From Candidatus Rifleibacteriota bacterium (GTDB lineage: Bacteria > Muiribacteriota > Ozemobacteria > Ozemobacterales > Ozemobacteraceae): a stretch of DNA of 64,000 nucleotides. Shown piece after piece: positions 41,141-49,460 of the stretch. The translations under genes were made by a program, and so were the position numbers. A model generated the notes under the pieces. That model ran no database searches, was not told where the DNA came from, and worked only from the letters and a program-made list of their open reading frames with translations. Position 1 is the first letter of the stretch. Every line of letters begins with the position of its first letter. The stretch spans positions 1 to 64,000 of the forward strand of contig JAAYVD010000134.1 in assembly GCA_012517355.1 (NCBI GenBank). Direction: 5' to 3'.

Positions 41141-41785
41141 ATGCGTTGTGTCCGGTTCCTGCTCCTGGGGGTGCTGATGGCCGCCGCCGTTCCCCTCACC
41201 ATTGGCTGCGAAGGAGGCTCGCGCGATCCCGTGGCGACCTGCCCGGCCCTGGGGGTGGTGCAGGTGAGCGTGACCACCACCGCCCATGCGGGGATGGTCT
41301 TTCCTGCCACCGGATCGTATGAATTGCAACTTTCCAATACCGGGGATGGCACCTTCGCCAGGACCCGGACCGTGACCGCGGCGGGGAACGTCCTGACCGC
41401 CTCCCTGACCCTGGGCGACGTGGCTCCCGGCCAGTTTCTGATCAACGTCTTCGCCGCGGGCGACGCGACCGGCTCGCCGACCGCCTCGCTGTCGGCGTTC
41501 CTGTTCAGGACCACCTTCGTGCAGACTTTCGGCCAGGGGGAACTGGTCTCCGTGCCCGTGGCGATCGGGGCCACCGACACCGCGAGATCCTTCGCCTACA
41601 GCTTCTGGCCCAGCGCGGCGGCAAAGACCATCGACCTGTTCGCCCCCGACGCGGCGAGCCTGTCGGCCCTGGTGGCGACCATGACCGCGCACCTGAAGAA
41701 GTCGTCCGGGAAGGTGTCCAACACCTTCAAATGGAACCCTGGCATCGCCACGATGGCCAGTGAACTGGGAAAGGCCACGCCATGA
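41141..41785 (+). CDS. Putative lipoprotein encoded with the TonB-dependent receptor
   Basis: 214 residues from ATG 41141, with GGAGG 12 bases upstream. Signal sequence MRCVRFLLLGVLMAAAVPLT runs to a Cys at position 23 (TIGCEGGS), a likely lipid-attachment site, although the residue at -3 is not ideal. The mature part is mainly beta strands (VVQVSVTTTAHAGMVFPA, YELQLSNTGDGTFARTRTV) with a helical C-terminus. No family recognised. The stop overlaps the start of the TonB-dependent receptor (ATGA), so this is probably a surface or periplasmic partner that captures the substrate before uptake. Confidence 0.78.
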   Translation: MRCVRFLLLGVLMAAAVPLTIGCEGGSRDPVATCPALGVVQVSVTTTAHAGMVFPATGSYELQLSNTGDGTFARTRTVTAAGNVLTASLTLGDVAPGQFLINVFAAGDATGSPTASLSAFLFRTTFVQTFGQGELVSVPVAIGATDTARSFAYSFWPSAAAKTIDLFAPDAASLSALVATMTAHLKKSSGKVSNTFKWNPGIATMASELGKATP

Positions 41786-43992
41786 GCCCGATCACCCCAA
41801 CCGCGGCCGCCCCCCGCCCCACCCTGCCCCGTCCCCCGGCTTTCCCCCGCCACCCCGGCTTCCCCTGGACGGTCCTGCTGACCGTTGGCCTGTGGCTGGG
41901 GGCCTCCCTGTATGCCCCCGTCGGGGCCGAAACCCTGACGCCCCCCTGTGCGGCGGACGACCCCGCCACCAACGGGGCCACCACGCTGCCCCCCATCTCG
42001 GTCACCAGCGAGCGGCCCTGCGAACCCCTCGAAGACCCCCTGGTGACCCCGGCCAACGACGAACCCTTCACCGCGCGCCTGGGCCGCGAGGAATTAACCC
42101 GCCGCCTGCCGGCCGATGCCGGCGAGGCGATGCGGTATGTCAGCCCGAACCTCATCTTCATCCGACAGAACCGCAAGTATCGTCACCTCTTCACCTTCCG
42201 GGGTGACCGGACCTCGCTGGTCCTCGACGGCACCCCCATCCAGGACGGCAACTCCAACAGTTCGATGCGTGGCGACGACCGGATCCTCGACTTCATGGGC
42301 ACCGACCAGATCGAAACCATCGAACTGATCAAGGACTCCAGCGCCATGATCTACGGCACCCTCCGCGGCGGCCTCATGCACATCCGCACCCGCCAGCCGG
42401 GGCCTGGCGAGCACGGCTGGCTGTCCCTCGGCTACGGCACCTACGGCACCAAGGATTTCAAGCTCACCTTCTCCAACCGCTGGACCGACCGCTCCGCCTT
42501 CATCCTGTCCGCCGGCGCCTTCGCCACCCTCGGCCCCGAAGGGAAGAACGCCGACGAGGAACACCAGAGCCTGGCCGTGAAAGTGCTCCACGACCTCTCC
42601 CCCCGGGACAAACTCGAGGTGAACCTCCGGCGCGATGCCGGCGCTTTCGGCATTCCCATCGACGAGAACGAGCGGGGCCAGGTGCCCGACCGGTTCTTCT
42701 CCCAGACCGTCTCAATCGTGTCGGACGAGAAGAACGGCTGGCGGTACGAGGATTGGATCAACACCCTGTTCGACCTGAAATACCAGCATGGCTGGACCGA
42801 CACGCAGAAGACCGACCTGCAGTATTCCCGGCTGCACGTGACCAACGACTTCTTCAACCCCCGAGGCAGATGGCCGAGCTACCTGGGCGTCGGGCCCGGC
42901 AGCCCCCACCACGTGATCGAGACCACCACCTCCTACGCCATCCGGCACACGTCGAAGTGGGCCAACGACGTCATCACCCGCTTCGGCTACCTGTACGACC
43001 ACTGGCACAACCCCACCGGGAAGCTGTACTGGGAGGACCGGGACAACGAGGACGAAAAGCACTCGTATTACCTGCAGGGCGAGGTGCCGTTCGGCGACGA
43101 CCATTGGGTGTTCGACGCCGGGTACCGGCGCGACCACCGCTACATGATCACCGAGGACCGGTTCCGATACACCGTGAACGCCGCCAATCCGAACAACACC
43201 TCGCGGGTGCTGCGCAACCAGTGGGAGGACCCGCGCGACAACTTCTCGACCGGCCTGACCTGGAAGCCCTCGAACCGCGACACGGTTGCCCTCCGCTACG
43301 GCTCGATCGAGGTCTCCCCCGTCGACCGCTTTGCGACCGCCTCGGGCACCGCCCTCACCGACGAAAAGGACAAGCTGGTCAACCTCGCCTACGAGCACAC
43401 CTTCACCCAGTGGCGGAACACCAGCCTCAGCCTGAACTTCTTCACCAACGACAAGCAGGATGCGCTGACCGATGCCGGTACCGTGGCCGATGCTGTGGCC
43501 ACCACGACCTTCATCCGGATCTTCAAGAACCAGTCCACCAAGGTCAAGGGCTCGGAGATCACGGTGAAGGCCGGTCTCGGCGGGCACCTCGACCTGCGGG
43601 TGGGCATGGGGCAGATGGACTACACCCCCGACGACAAGACCCAGCCCGAGATCAACTACCACTTCTCGCTGCTCTACAGGGGCCCGCGCGACCTGACCGC
43701 CGAACTCTACGGGATCACCATGGGCGAGACCCAGACCACGACCACCCTGACCACCGGCACCAACGCCAAGGGCGCAGCTGTCAACACGGTCTTCCCCTAC
43801 CAGAACGGCGGCTACACCGACCTGAACCTGGCCCTGCGCAAACGCTCCGTCAATGCCCGTGGCCAGGGGCGCACCTGGAGCCTGGTGGTGAAGAACCTGC
43901 TCGACGACCGCTACGAGACGACCTCGGCCGCGAACCTCTTCGCGCCAGCCTTCGGCCGGACCGTCATGGTGAACTTCGACTGCGATTTCTGA
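41782..43992 (+). CDS. TonB-dependent outer-membrane receptor
   Basis: 736 residues from ATG 41782. Signal-like helix at about 30-48 (VLLTVGLWLGASLYAPVGA). A TonB-box-like stretch (TTLPPISVTSER) precedes the plug domain at about 95-210 (EELTRRLPADAGEAMRYVSP, FTFRGDRTSLVLDGTPIQDG, DQIETIELIKDSSAMIYG). The rest is a 22-strand barrel ending with the aromatic MVNFDCDF. Such receptors import siderophores, corrinoids, nickel or sugars using the proton motive force via TonB. No TonB-dependent-receptor subtype was recognisable. Its likely energiser (TonB, ExbD, ExbB) is encoded at 48.6-51.0 kb on the other strand. A metal or metal-chelate substrate fits the neighbourhood. Confidence 0.92.
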   Translation: MSPITPTAAAPRPTLPRPPAFPRHPGFPWTVLLTVGLWLGASLYAPVGAETLTPPCAADDPATNGATTLPPISVTSERPCEPLEDPLVTPANDEPFTARLGREELTRRLPADAGEAMRYVSPNLIFIRQNRKYRHLFTFRGDRTSLVLDGTPIQDGNSNSSMRGDDRILDFMGTDQIETIELIKDSSAMIYGTLRGGLMHIRTRQPGPGEHGWLSLGYGTYGTKDFKLTFSNRWTDRSAFILSAGAFATLGPEGKNADEEHQSLAVKVLHDLSPRDKLEVNLRRDAGAFGIPIDENERGQVPDRFFSQTVSIVSDEKNGWRYEDWINTLFDLKYQHGWTDTQKTDLQYSRLHVTNDFFNPRGRWPSYLGVGPGSPHHVIETTTSYAIRHTSKWANDVITRFGYLYDHWHNPTGKLYWEDRDNEDEKHSYYLQGEVPFGDDHWVFDAGYRRDHRYMITEDRFRYTVNAANPNNTSRVLRNQWEDPRDNFSTGLTWKPSNRDTVALRYGSIEVSPVDRFATASGTALTDEKDKLVNLAYEHTFTQWRNTSLSLNFFTNDKQDALTDAGTVADAVATTTFIRIFKNQSTKVKGSEITVKAGLGGHLDLRVGMGQMDYTPDDKTQPEINYHFSLLYRGPRDLTAELYGITMGETQTTTTLTTGTNAKGAAVNTVFPYQNGGYTDLNLALRKRSVNARGQGRTWSLVVKNLLDDRYETTSAANLFAPAFGRTVMVNFDCDF

Positions 43993-44383
43993 GCCCAAGC
44001 CAGGAGCCAGGGAAGGCCGGGACCCGCCAGGAAACCTCCATCCCCCGGCGGCGGTCCCGTCCCTTCCCCGGCAGGTCATGGCCTTGCCGTCTCAGGGCGG
44101 GCGCAGTCGTTCAAACCGCGCCTGGCCGTGGTGGGTCCGGCCTCTCGGGAATCTGGCCAACCCCTGGGCATTCCCCGAGATCGACATGAGAACCCTCCCC
44201 GTGCAGGAGCCTCTGGTTTTGCCCAGTCTGCCATGCGGGAAAACTCATGCGCCTGCCCTGCCTGCGTTTCGGGAACCGGATGCCGGCCCCTCCGGTCTGG
44301 TATCATGCCAACGGGCATCCGTTTCCGGTGGTGACGGTGATCCCAAGCGGGCCCCCTGCAGCCAGTGTTCCGGACGACCACCA
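43993..44383 (+). other. Gene-free stretch upstream of the ABC ATPase fragment
   Basis: About 390 bases after the receptor gene. Long frames are open but carry no recognisable protein sequence. If the ABC ATPase was once complete, its N-terminal half with the Walker A loop should lie here; no trace of it was found in any plus-strand frame. Confidence 0.35.
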
Positions 44384-44788
44384 ATGGGCCAGGCCACCGG
44401 CGTCGGCCAGACGATCAGCCGCTGCTTCGCCTGCGCCAACGAGTTGGTCGGCGAGAAGTTCTCCCCGGACACCAAGGAGACCCAGCTCAGCGGAGGCCAG
44501 TCGCGCGCGCTGATGATCGCCGACACCGCTCACCTGAGCCTGTCCCCGGTCGTGCTGATCGACGAGATCGAGAACGCCGGGATCGACCGCCGACAGGCCA
44601 TCCGAATCCTCGCCCAGCGCGAGAAGATCGTCTTCATCTCCACCCACGACCCGCTGCTCGCTCTGAGCGCGGACAAACGGGTCGTCATCCAAAACGGCGG
44701 GGTCAGCGGGATCCTCACCACCTCTCCCGAGGAAAAGGCCTGTGATCCTCCTTCGGGATGGGAAATCCAGGCTGGCGGGGAGGTCTGA
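44384..44788 (+). pseudogene. C-terminal fragment of an ABC-type ATPase
   Basis: The open frame shows about 110 residues of an ABC ATPase: VGEKFSPDTKETQLSGGQSR contains the signature motif, VVLIDEIENAGIDR the Walker B and D-loop, and VFISTHDPLLALS the switch histidine. The Walker A loop and the whole N-terminal half are missing, and the sequence before residue 25 looks unrelated. ATG 44384 is the nearest in-frame start but has no ribosome site. A complete ATPase of this kind would be around 240 residues or more. This is best read as a decayed gene whose 5' part was lost by deletion. Confidence 0.75.
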
Positions 44789-44805
44789 CCGGATCTCGCT
44801 TCAGG

Positions 44806-45582
44806 TCAACGGGTTTTCACCACATCGAAGGCATCAACCCAGCCGTGCGCCCCTTCGACGATCCAGTGCAGATCTTCGTTCCGCACCAGCTTCACGGTGG
44901 CTGGCACCATCAGCTCCGGATATTTTCCGGCCACGAGCGGATTGGGGGGTTCGCCCCGCTGGCCGGGAAGGCACAACCAGTCGGTGTAGACCTTTCCGGT
45001 ATGAAGCCGGTCCAGGACATTCGCCAGCCAGGTGCCGCAGGTCTTGCTACCGGCCCAGTTGCGGGACCAGACCACGGGGACCTCGATCCCATGGGCGAGC
45101 AGGATCTGCGACACGAGGAATTCGTTTTCGCACAGGCAATGGATCAGGGTCCGGATCCGGTCCGAGCCCCAGACGCGGAGACGGTATTCGAAGCATCTCC
45201 CGCTGAAGGGGAAGGTCTCGTAGATGCGGTTCGTGGCCTCGAGCGCGGGCAATTCCCGGAACCCCACCACCTCGCAGGCTCCATGCAGGCCACATTCGAC
45301 CGGCGACAGATCCTTCCCCGCGGCGAATTCCTGGTAGAAGTTGATGTCGGAGTGAAGGAACAGGTCCGGGTCGGAAGCGGGATCGGGGGCGGAGGCCGAG
45401 GTGGAGGCAACGACAGGATCGGGGTTTTCGCCGACGGGAGGCTGTCCCGCGATCCGTTCCCCCCAGGGCCGGCGGCCCGACCCGAAGAAATCCAGGTCGC
45501 TCAGGTCCGTTCCGGCGGAGGGGTAGTAGCAGATACTCCGATACCTTTTCAGCTCTTGTACAAGATAAGCAGCACCCGTCAT
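44806..45582 (-). CDS. Unidentified protein of 258 residues
   Basis: ATG 45582 gives MTGAAYLVQELKRYRSICYY. The YYPSAGTDLSDLDFFGSG segment near residues 19-36 recalls an N-terminal motif of several uncharacterised bacterial proteins. Then come a low-complexity stretch (Ser/Ala/Pro/Asp), and a compact part with many conserved-looking Trp and Cys residues (VWSRNWAGSKTCGTWLANVL, YTDWLCLPG). The C-terminus reads LVRNEDLHWIVEGAHGWVDA. No signal peptide. No family assigned. It is followed downstream by the ABC fragment on the opposite strand and preceded by a repeat copy. Confidence 0.65.
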   Translation of the reverse strand: MTGAAYLVQELKRYRSICYYPSAGTDLSDLDFFGSGRRPWGERIAGQPPVGENPDPVVASTSASAPDPASDPDLFLHSDINFYQEFAAGKDLSPVECGLHGACEVVGFRELPALEATNRIYETFPFSGRCFEYRLRVWGSDRIRTLIHCLCENEFLVSQILLAHGIEVPVVWSRNWAGSKTCGTWLANVLDRLHTGKVYTDWLCLPGQRGEPPNPLVAGKYPELMVPATVKLVRNEDLHWIVEGAHGWVDAFDVVKTR

Positions 45583-45745
45583 CGACCCGTTCCTCCCGTG
45601 TCACCGGGCCCCGGCCAGACCGCTCTCCCCGACCCGAACCTTCTTTTCGGGACTCTCCGGATCCGCCCTCCCCGTCTTCCTCTTTCCGGCTTTCCATGGC
45701 TCTGGGCCTCTGTGATGCCGAGGGAAGCGGCATCTGCCGTACCAC

Positions 45746-45826
45746 CCGACACGTCGTCGGAAGGGCTTCCCCTGTGCCGCCACGGATGGCCGCGCCAAAC
45801 GCCAGTTTCTCGCTCCGCACAGGGGC
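45746..45826 (+). repeat. Three-hairpin repeat
   Basis: Head CCGACACGTCGTCGG at 45746-45760, outer arms CCCCTGTGC and GCACAGGGG, inner GCCGCCACGGATGGCCGC and a degenerate second hairpin. A partial extra unit follows (CTGCCGCCACGGACGGGGGGGCGAA, to about 45875). Paired changes in the outer arms (CTTTG to CCTGTG with CACAGG opposite) suggest that the stem is maintained. Confidence 0.8.
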
Positions 45827-45976
45827 CCTCCTGCCGCCACGGACGGGGGGGCGAACCGCCCGCTGCGCGGTTGGTTTCGGGGTTGACCGGCGCGAGGGGG
45901 AAAGGTCTTCCGGGCCGCGACAGACGGCCGCGGGCCCCGAAGGTTCCGCGAGATGCCAGGGGGACCATCGGGGGGG

Positions 45977-46237
45977 CTATTGGCCGGACTCCTTGCGGAT
46001 CCAGGCTTCCACCTTCTCCGCGATGACCGGCTTGCCCATGGAATAGACCTTCCGGTTGATGATCACCACCGGCGTCGTGAGGACCCCGAAGGCCTGCGCC
46101 TCGGGCGTGCCGCTGGTGAGCAGGTCGACCTTGATTTCCACCCCGGGGAACTTGTGGGCGGCCTCCCCGACGATGCGCCCGGTTTCCTCGCAGGAATTGC
46201 ACCCCGTGGGGCTCTTGATCACCGTGATGTGTATCAT
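45977..46237 (-). CDS. Small thioredoxin-fold redox protein
   Basis: 86 residues from ATG 46237. Starts MIHITVIKSPTGCNSCEETG, with a CxxC site (Cys13, Cys16) directly after the first strand. The cis-proline motif is VLTTPVVIINRKVYS, as in thioredoxin/glutaredoxin folds. The C-terminal helix is AEKVEAWIRK. The length and lack of the WCGPC signature match the glutaredoxin-like or redox-active disulfide family rather than classical thioredoxin. It would exchange disulfides in the cytoplasm. It lies 21 bases downstream of the ankyrin gene on the same strand, close enough to share the transcript with the MoeA-like gene. Confidence 0.82.
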   Translation of the reverse strand: MIHITVIKSPTGCNSCEETGRIVGEAAHKFPGVEIKVDLLTSGTPEAQAFGVLTTPVVIINRKVYSMGKPVIAEKVEAWIRKESGQ

Positions 46238-46258
46238 GTTGTGCCTCCCGGCAGCGTT

Positions 46259-46969
46259 TCAGGAATCCGACCGACACGAGGTCGGAAGTGAGCCGCGGGC
46301 GCCAGGACGGCGCATCCTCCGCGGACCCGCCCGGCCCCCGTCCGAGGCAGGGGGTGGAACGGCCGCCGTCGGGCGGCCTGGCAGCAGGGCCACGACGTCA
46401 CTGTACCCGCGGCCGGCGGCCAGGTCAACCGCCAGCCGACCGTCAGGATCGGGCCGGGCGGGGTCAGCGCCGCGCTCCAGCAGACACCGCACGGCCGCGA
46501 CATGTCCCTGCTGGGCCGCGAGGTGGAGGGGGGCCCAGCCGTCCTTGTCGGGCTGGTTCACGGCGGCCCCGGCGTCGAGGAACAGGGCCACCAACTCCGC
46601 GGCTCCCCGGTAGGCCGCCCAGTGCAGGGGGGTCCAGCCATCGCGTTCGACGACATGCACCGAGGCGCCGGCGGCCAGAAACAGGCGCGCCATCTCGATT
46701 TTCTGCCGGGCCGCGGCCCAATGCAGAGGGGTTACCTGGTCGGCATTCGCCTTCCCCACCTGTGCGCCCGCCGCCAACAGCCGGCGGGCGATCCCCTCAT
46801 GGGTCGTCTTGGCCACGACCAGCAGGGGCGTCAGCAGGCCGGCCGCGTCAGTCCCGTTGGGGTCGGTCCCGGCGGCCAGCAGGTCGGCCACCTCCTGCTC
46901 GCGGCCGGCGGTCACCGCGGCCAGCAGTCGGTCGATGGGGGTGCCAGAGGTCGGGGTCGGGGTGGTCAT
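46259..46969 (-). CDS. Ankyrin-repeat protein
   Basis: 236 residues from ATG 46969, with AAGGAG at proper spacing and the start overlapping the MoeA-like stop by 4 bases. Five ankyrin units: DRLLAAVTAGREQEVADLLA, TPLLVVAKTTHEGIARRLLA, TPLHWAAARQKIEMARLFLA, TPLHWAAYRGAAELVALFLD, APLHLAAQQGHVAAVRCLLE. Ankyrin repeats bind proteins; there is no signal peptide, so it is cytoplasmic. The last 40 residues are not ankyrin-like, and the final ten (SLPTSCRSDS) are encoded by the head of a three-hairpin repeat, which also sits beside the stop. Confidence 0.87.
   Translation of the reverse strand: MTTPTPTSGTPIDRLLAAVTAGREQEVADLLAAGTDPNGTDAAGLLTPLLVVAKTTHEGIARRLLAAGAQVGKANADQVTPLHWAAARQKIEMARLFLAAGASVHVVERDGWTPLHWAAYRGAAELVALFLDAGAAVNQPDKDGWAPLHLAAQQGHVAAVRCLLERGADPARPDPDGRLAVDLAAGRGYSDVVALLPGRPTAAVPPPASDGGRAGPRRMRRPGARGSLPTSCRSDS
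46271..46285 (+). repeat. Head of a three-hairpin repeat inside the ankyrin gene
   Basis: CCGACACGAGGTCGG followed by GAAGTGAGCCGCGGGCGCC. Only the head is well kept; the remainder is degenerate and part of the ankyrin coding frame on the minus strand. Confidence 0.65.
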
Positions 46970-48255
46970 GGGTGTCTCCTTCCGTCGTTCCCTTCGCGGG
47001 GAGGTGGGGAGGCTTCCCCGGGGAGGGCCGGCGAAGCGGGTTCCCCCTCGGGCCTGATGAACTCCTCGCCGCAGAGGAGTTCCACGTCGAGGACATCGCC
47101 TTTCCGGTGGTCCCCTTGGCCCACCTCGGAAACGAACTGCCCGTTCGCATTCAGCCAGAGGCCGATCCTGACGCTCCGGAACGGGAGAGGATGGGCGATC
47201 AGGGTGCCGTCCGGCGCCCGGGTCACCTGGAGCCGGCACAGGAAGCAGATCCGCTTCGGGCAGGGCATGTCCTCGGCCAACACAGCCCGGACCTGGGGGC
47301 GCCGGAGCATGGGCAGGCCGAGGTAGCGGCTGACGACGGCCCTGATGCACCAGTCCAGCCCATGGAACGCGGCCACGACCGGCCCCGGCAGGTTGATGAC
47401 CGGCTTATCCCCGATCATCGAGAGACACATGGGCCGGCCCGGACCGGCGGCGATGCCATGCACCAGCACCTCGCCCCGCCGGCCGAGCATGGTGGCCGTC
47501 ACGTCCTCGCCCCCCTTGGAGGAGCCGCCGTTCAGGACGACGATGTCTGCCTGCGGCAACGCCTGGTCCAAAGCGGATTCCAGGTCTTCGATCCGGTCCT
47601 TCACGATGGGCAGGGACAGGGGCACGGCCCCCATCTCCAGAAGGAGGTGTCGGGCCATGAGGCTGTTGCAATCGACGTTCTGCCCGCGCTGCGGGGTGGT
47701 GCCGGCAGGCACCAGTTCGCTTCCCGTCGGGATGAATGCCACCACCGGCCGACGGCGGACGGGGACCTCGGTGATGCCGCCAATGGCGAGGGCCGCCAGG
47801 TCGCAGGGGCGGATCGGCAGACCGGCGACGAGAAGAGGGTCACCCGGCTGGATCAAGCTGCCGGAGGGCCGGACGCAGGCGCCCGGGGCGACCGCGACCT
47901 CGTCGTCCAGGCGGAGCCCGCCCGACGGGAGGAAGGTCACCTCCTCGATCGGGATCACCGCGTCGAACCGGTCGTCGAAATCGTCGCCGGTATCGGCCCG
48001 CACGAAATCCTTCCCCTCGACCCAGCGGGAGGTGTCGGGAAGGCCGCCCCGGAAACGCTCCGAGACCACCGCGATCCCGTCCATCATCGAGGCGCGGACG
48101 ACCGGCAGGGTGTTGCGGGAATGAAGGTCCTGGGCCGGCACCCGGCCGATCGCCTCGGCGATGGGAACCATCTCGACCGGGGGCCGGGGAGCCCAGCGGT
48201 CAAACAGGGCCAGCAAGGCTTCCGTCTTGCTCCTGGCATGGTCAAGATCAAGCAT
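46966..48255 (-). CDS. MoeA-like molybdopterin molybdenumtransferase
   Basis: 429 residues from ATG 48255. Family features: PIAEAIGRVPAQDLHSRNTL near the N-terminus, PVVRASMMDGIAV (the PxxxxSxxDG motif), FIPTGSELVPAGTTPQRGQN (the GdEl-like loop, here TGSEL), VVLNGGSSKGGEDVT and INLPGPVVAAFHGLDWC. MoeA inserts molybdate or tungstate into adenylylated molybdopterin. Length fits (about 400-430). Cys-rich LAEDMPCPKRICFLCRLQV in the C-terminal domain is unusual. It is coupled to the ankyrin gene downstream, and an FmdE-like fragment lies 160 bases upstream on the same strand, supporting a link to molybdoenzyme or metal-cofactor biology. Confidence 0.87.
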   Translation of the reverse strand: MLDLDHARSKTEALLALFDRWAPRPPVEMVPIAEAIGRVPAQDLHSRNTLPVVRASMMDGIAVVSERFRGGLPDTSRWVEGKDFVRADTGDDFDDRFDAVIPIEEVTFLPSGGLRLDDEVAVAPGACVRPSGSLIQPGDPLLVAGLPIRPCDLAALAIGGITEVPVRRRPVVAFIPTGSELVPAGTTPQRGQNVDCNSLMARHLLLEMGAVPLSLPIVKDRIEDLESALDQALPQADIVVLNGGSSKGGEDVTATMLGRRGEVLVHGIAAGPGRPMCLSMIGDKPVINLPGPVVAAFHGLDWCIRAVVSRYLGLPMLRRPQVRAVLAEDMPCPKRICFLCRLQVTRAPDGTLIAHPLPFRSVRIGLWLNANGQFVSEVGQGDHRKGDVLDVELLCGEEFIRPEGEPASPALPGEASPPPREGNDGRRHP

Positions 48256-48413
48256 GTAGACACCTCACCCTGTCATTGGTCATTCCGTCACGCCGCCGTC
48301 GCACGGATGACGGGAATGTCCCTACGATACCATGTCCCAAGGGTCAGATTCGTCGATTTCCCACCGGAAAAAGGCCTGAGGGAAGAGGCCGCGGGATCGG
48401 CCAGGAGGGCTGG

Positions 48414-48536
48414 TCATAGGTCTTCACCCCGAAAAAACATCCCGGGGCACAGGTGGCCGTGGAAGCCCTCGGCTTTGAGCAGGCCCTCCCGGTAGCCATC
48501 GACGGACAGGACCAGGTCGTGGCGGATGTTCAGCAT
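48414..48536 (-). pseudogene. FmdE-like N-terminal fragment
   Basis: ATG 48536, with GGAGG about 11 bases upstream, gives 40 residues with the FmdE hallmark GFHGHLCPGMF. FmdE proteins continue for 130 or more residues; here the frame ends at TGA 48414 just after a run of six T (minus strand). Reading one base differently after the run extends the frame with GMFFGVKTYDQ, so a frameshift is likely, but the sequence beyond shows no further FmdE features. FmdE-type proteins bind metal through the His/Cys motif and often travel with molybdopterin genes, here the MoeA-like gene downstream. The rest of 48256-48590 shows nothing. Confidence 0.6.
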
Positions 48537-48590
48537 GGGTAGCGGGTCCTCCTTGGCGGGGAAATGAACTGGTCCGTTTGTGGATTTCTC

Positions 48591-49460
48591 TCATCGCAGG
48601 GAGAAGTCGATGGGCAGGCGGATGGGGGAATCCGGGTTCCACTCTGCGGGGGGCGGGGGACAACGACGGCCTTCCAGCAGGGCGAGGGCGGCGCGGGACA
48701 GGGGGGCGGGGGCCCCGCTCTCGACCCTGGGGCGGTTCACCCTGCCGGCGGGGTCGATGGTGAAGACCACGATCACGCGCCCTTCCAGGCGGCGCACGCG
48801 GGCCTCTTCGGGATACCGCTTGTCGCGTTCGATGGCGCGGCGGACGCGCGCCAGCCAGGCAACGACCCCGGACGGGTTTCCGCCCCGGACCTGACCGGGG
48901 GGGCCGGCCGGAGCTGGGTCAGGGCGGGCGGGGCCCCGGAGGTTGGCGACCGGAGCGGGGAAGGAGCGCACCCGCCGGATGGCCGTCTGCCAAGCCGCGA
49001 AGGATGTTTCCGCCGGCAGGGGCGGGGACGGAGGGGGCGGGAGCAGCTCGGGCGCGGGCGGGGAGGGGGTCGGCGTCGGGGGCGGGAGCGGCACCCTCTT
49101 TGGACGCGCCTTGCGGACGGGCGGGGGAGGAGGAGGGGGAGGTGGCGGCGGCTCCTCGGGAGGTGGAGGCTCTGGAGGGGGCGGCGGTTCGGGAGGGGGG
49201 GCCGGTTCGGCGGGTGGCGGGGGAGCCGGCTCGGAGGGTGGAGGGGCAGGCGGTTCCGGCTGGGCGGCAGGTCTGGCGGGGGGAGCGGGCGGGGCCGGCG
49301 CAGCCAGGACCAGCATCACCACCGGAGGAATGGTCTCGGGAACGCGCCCGGCGCAAACCGTGGCCAGCATGGCCCCCAGGGCCACCTGGCCCAGGACGGC
49401 CAGGATCACGCAGAGGCCGAACGTCCAGCCCGACTCCTCGACCGCTGGAAGGACCTTCAT
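48591..49460 (-). CDS. tonB: TonB energy-transducing protein
   Basis: 289 residues from ATG 49460, with GAGGCGG directly upstream and the start overlapping the ExbD stop by 4 bases. One membrane helix at about 12-36 (TFGLCVILAVLGQVALGAML). Residues 50-150 are a periplasmic spacer made largely of Pro, Glu and Ala with long proline runs, the typical TonB stalk. The C-terminal domain from about 205 (YPEEARVRRLEGRVIVVFTI, AGRVNRPRVESG) is the receptor-contacting TonB domain. It links the proton-driven ExbB/ExbD motor to an outer-membrane receptor, most likely the one at 41.8 kb. Confidence 0.9.
   Translation of the reverse strand: MKVLPAVEESGWTFGLCVILAVLGQVALGAMLATVCAGRVPETIPPVVMLVLAAPAPPAPPARPAAQPEPPAPPPSEPAPPPPAEPAPPPEPPPPPEPPPPEEPPPPPPPPPPPVRKARPKRVPLPPPTPTPSPPAPELLPPPPSPPLPAETSFAAWQTAIRRVRSFPAPVANLRGPARPDPAPAGPPGQVRGGNPSGVVAWLARVRRAIERDKRYPEEARVRRLEGRVIVVFTIDPAGRVNRPRVESGAPAPLSRAALALLEGRRCPPPPAEWNPDSPIRLPIDFSLR

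Noticed and set aside
45551-45560. Recurring TTGTACAA octamers (near 19577, 30965, 45553 and 53391)
   Set aside because: Three of four lie inside coding sequence at unrelated places; too few and too short to claim a regulatory site.
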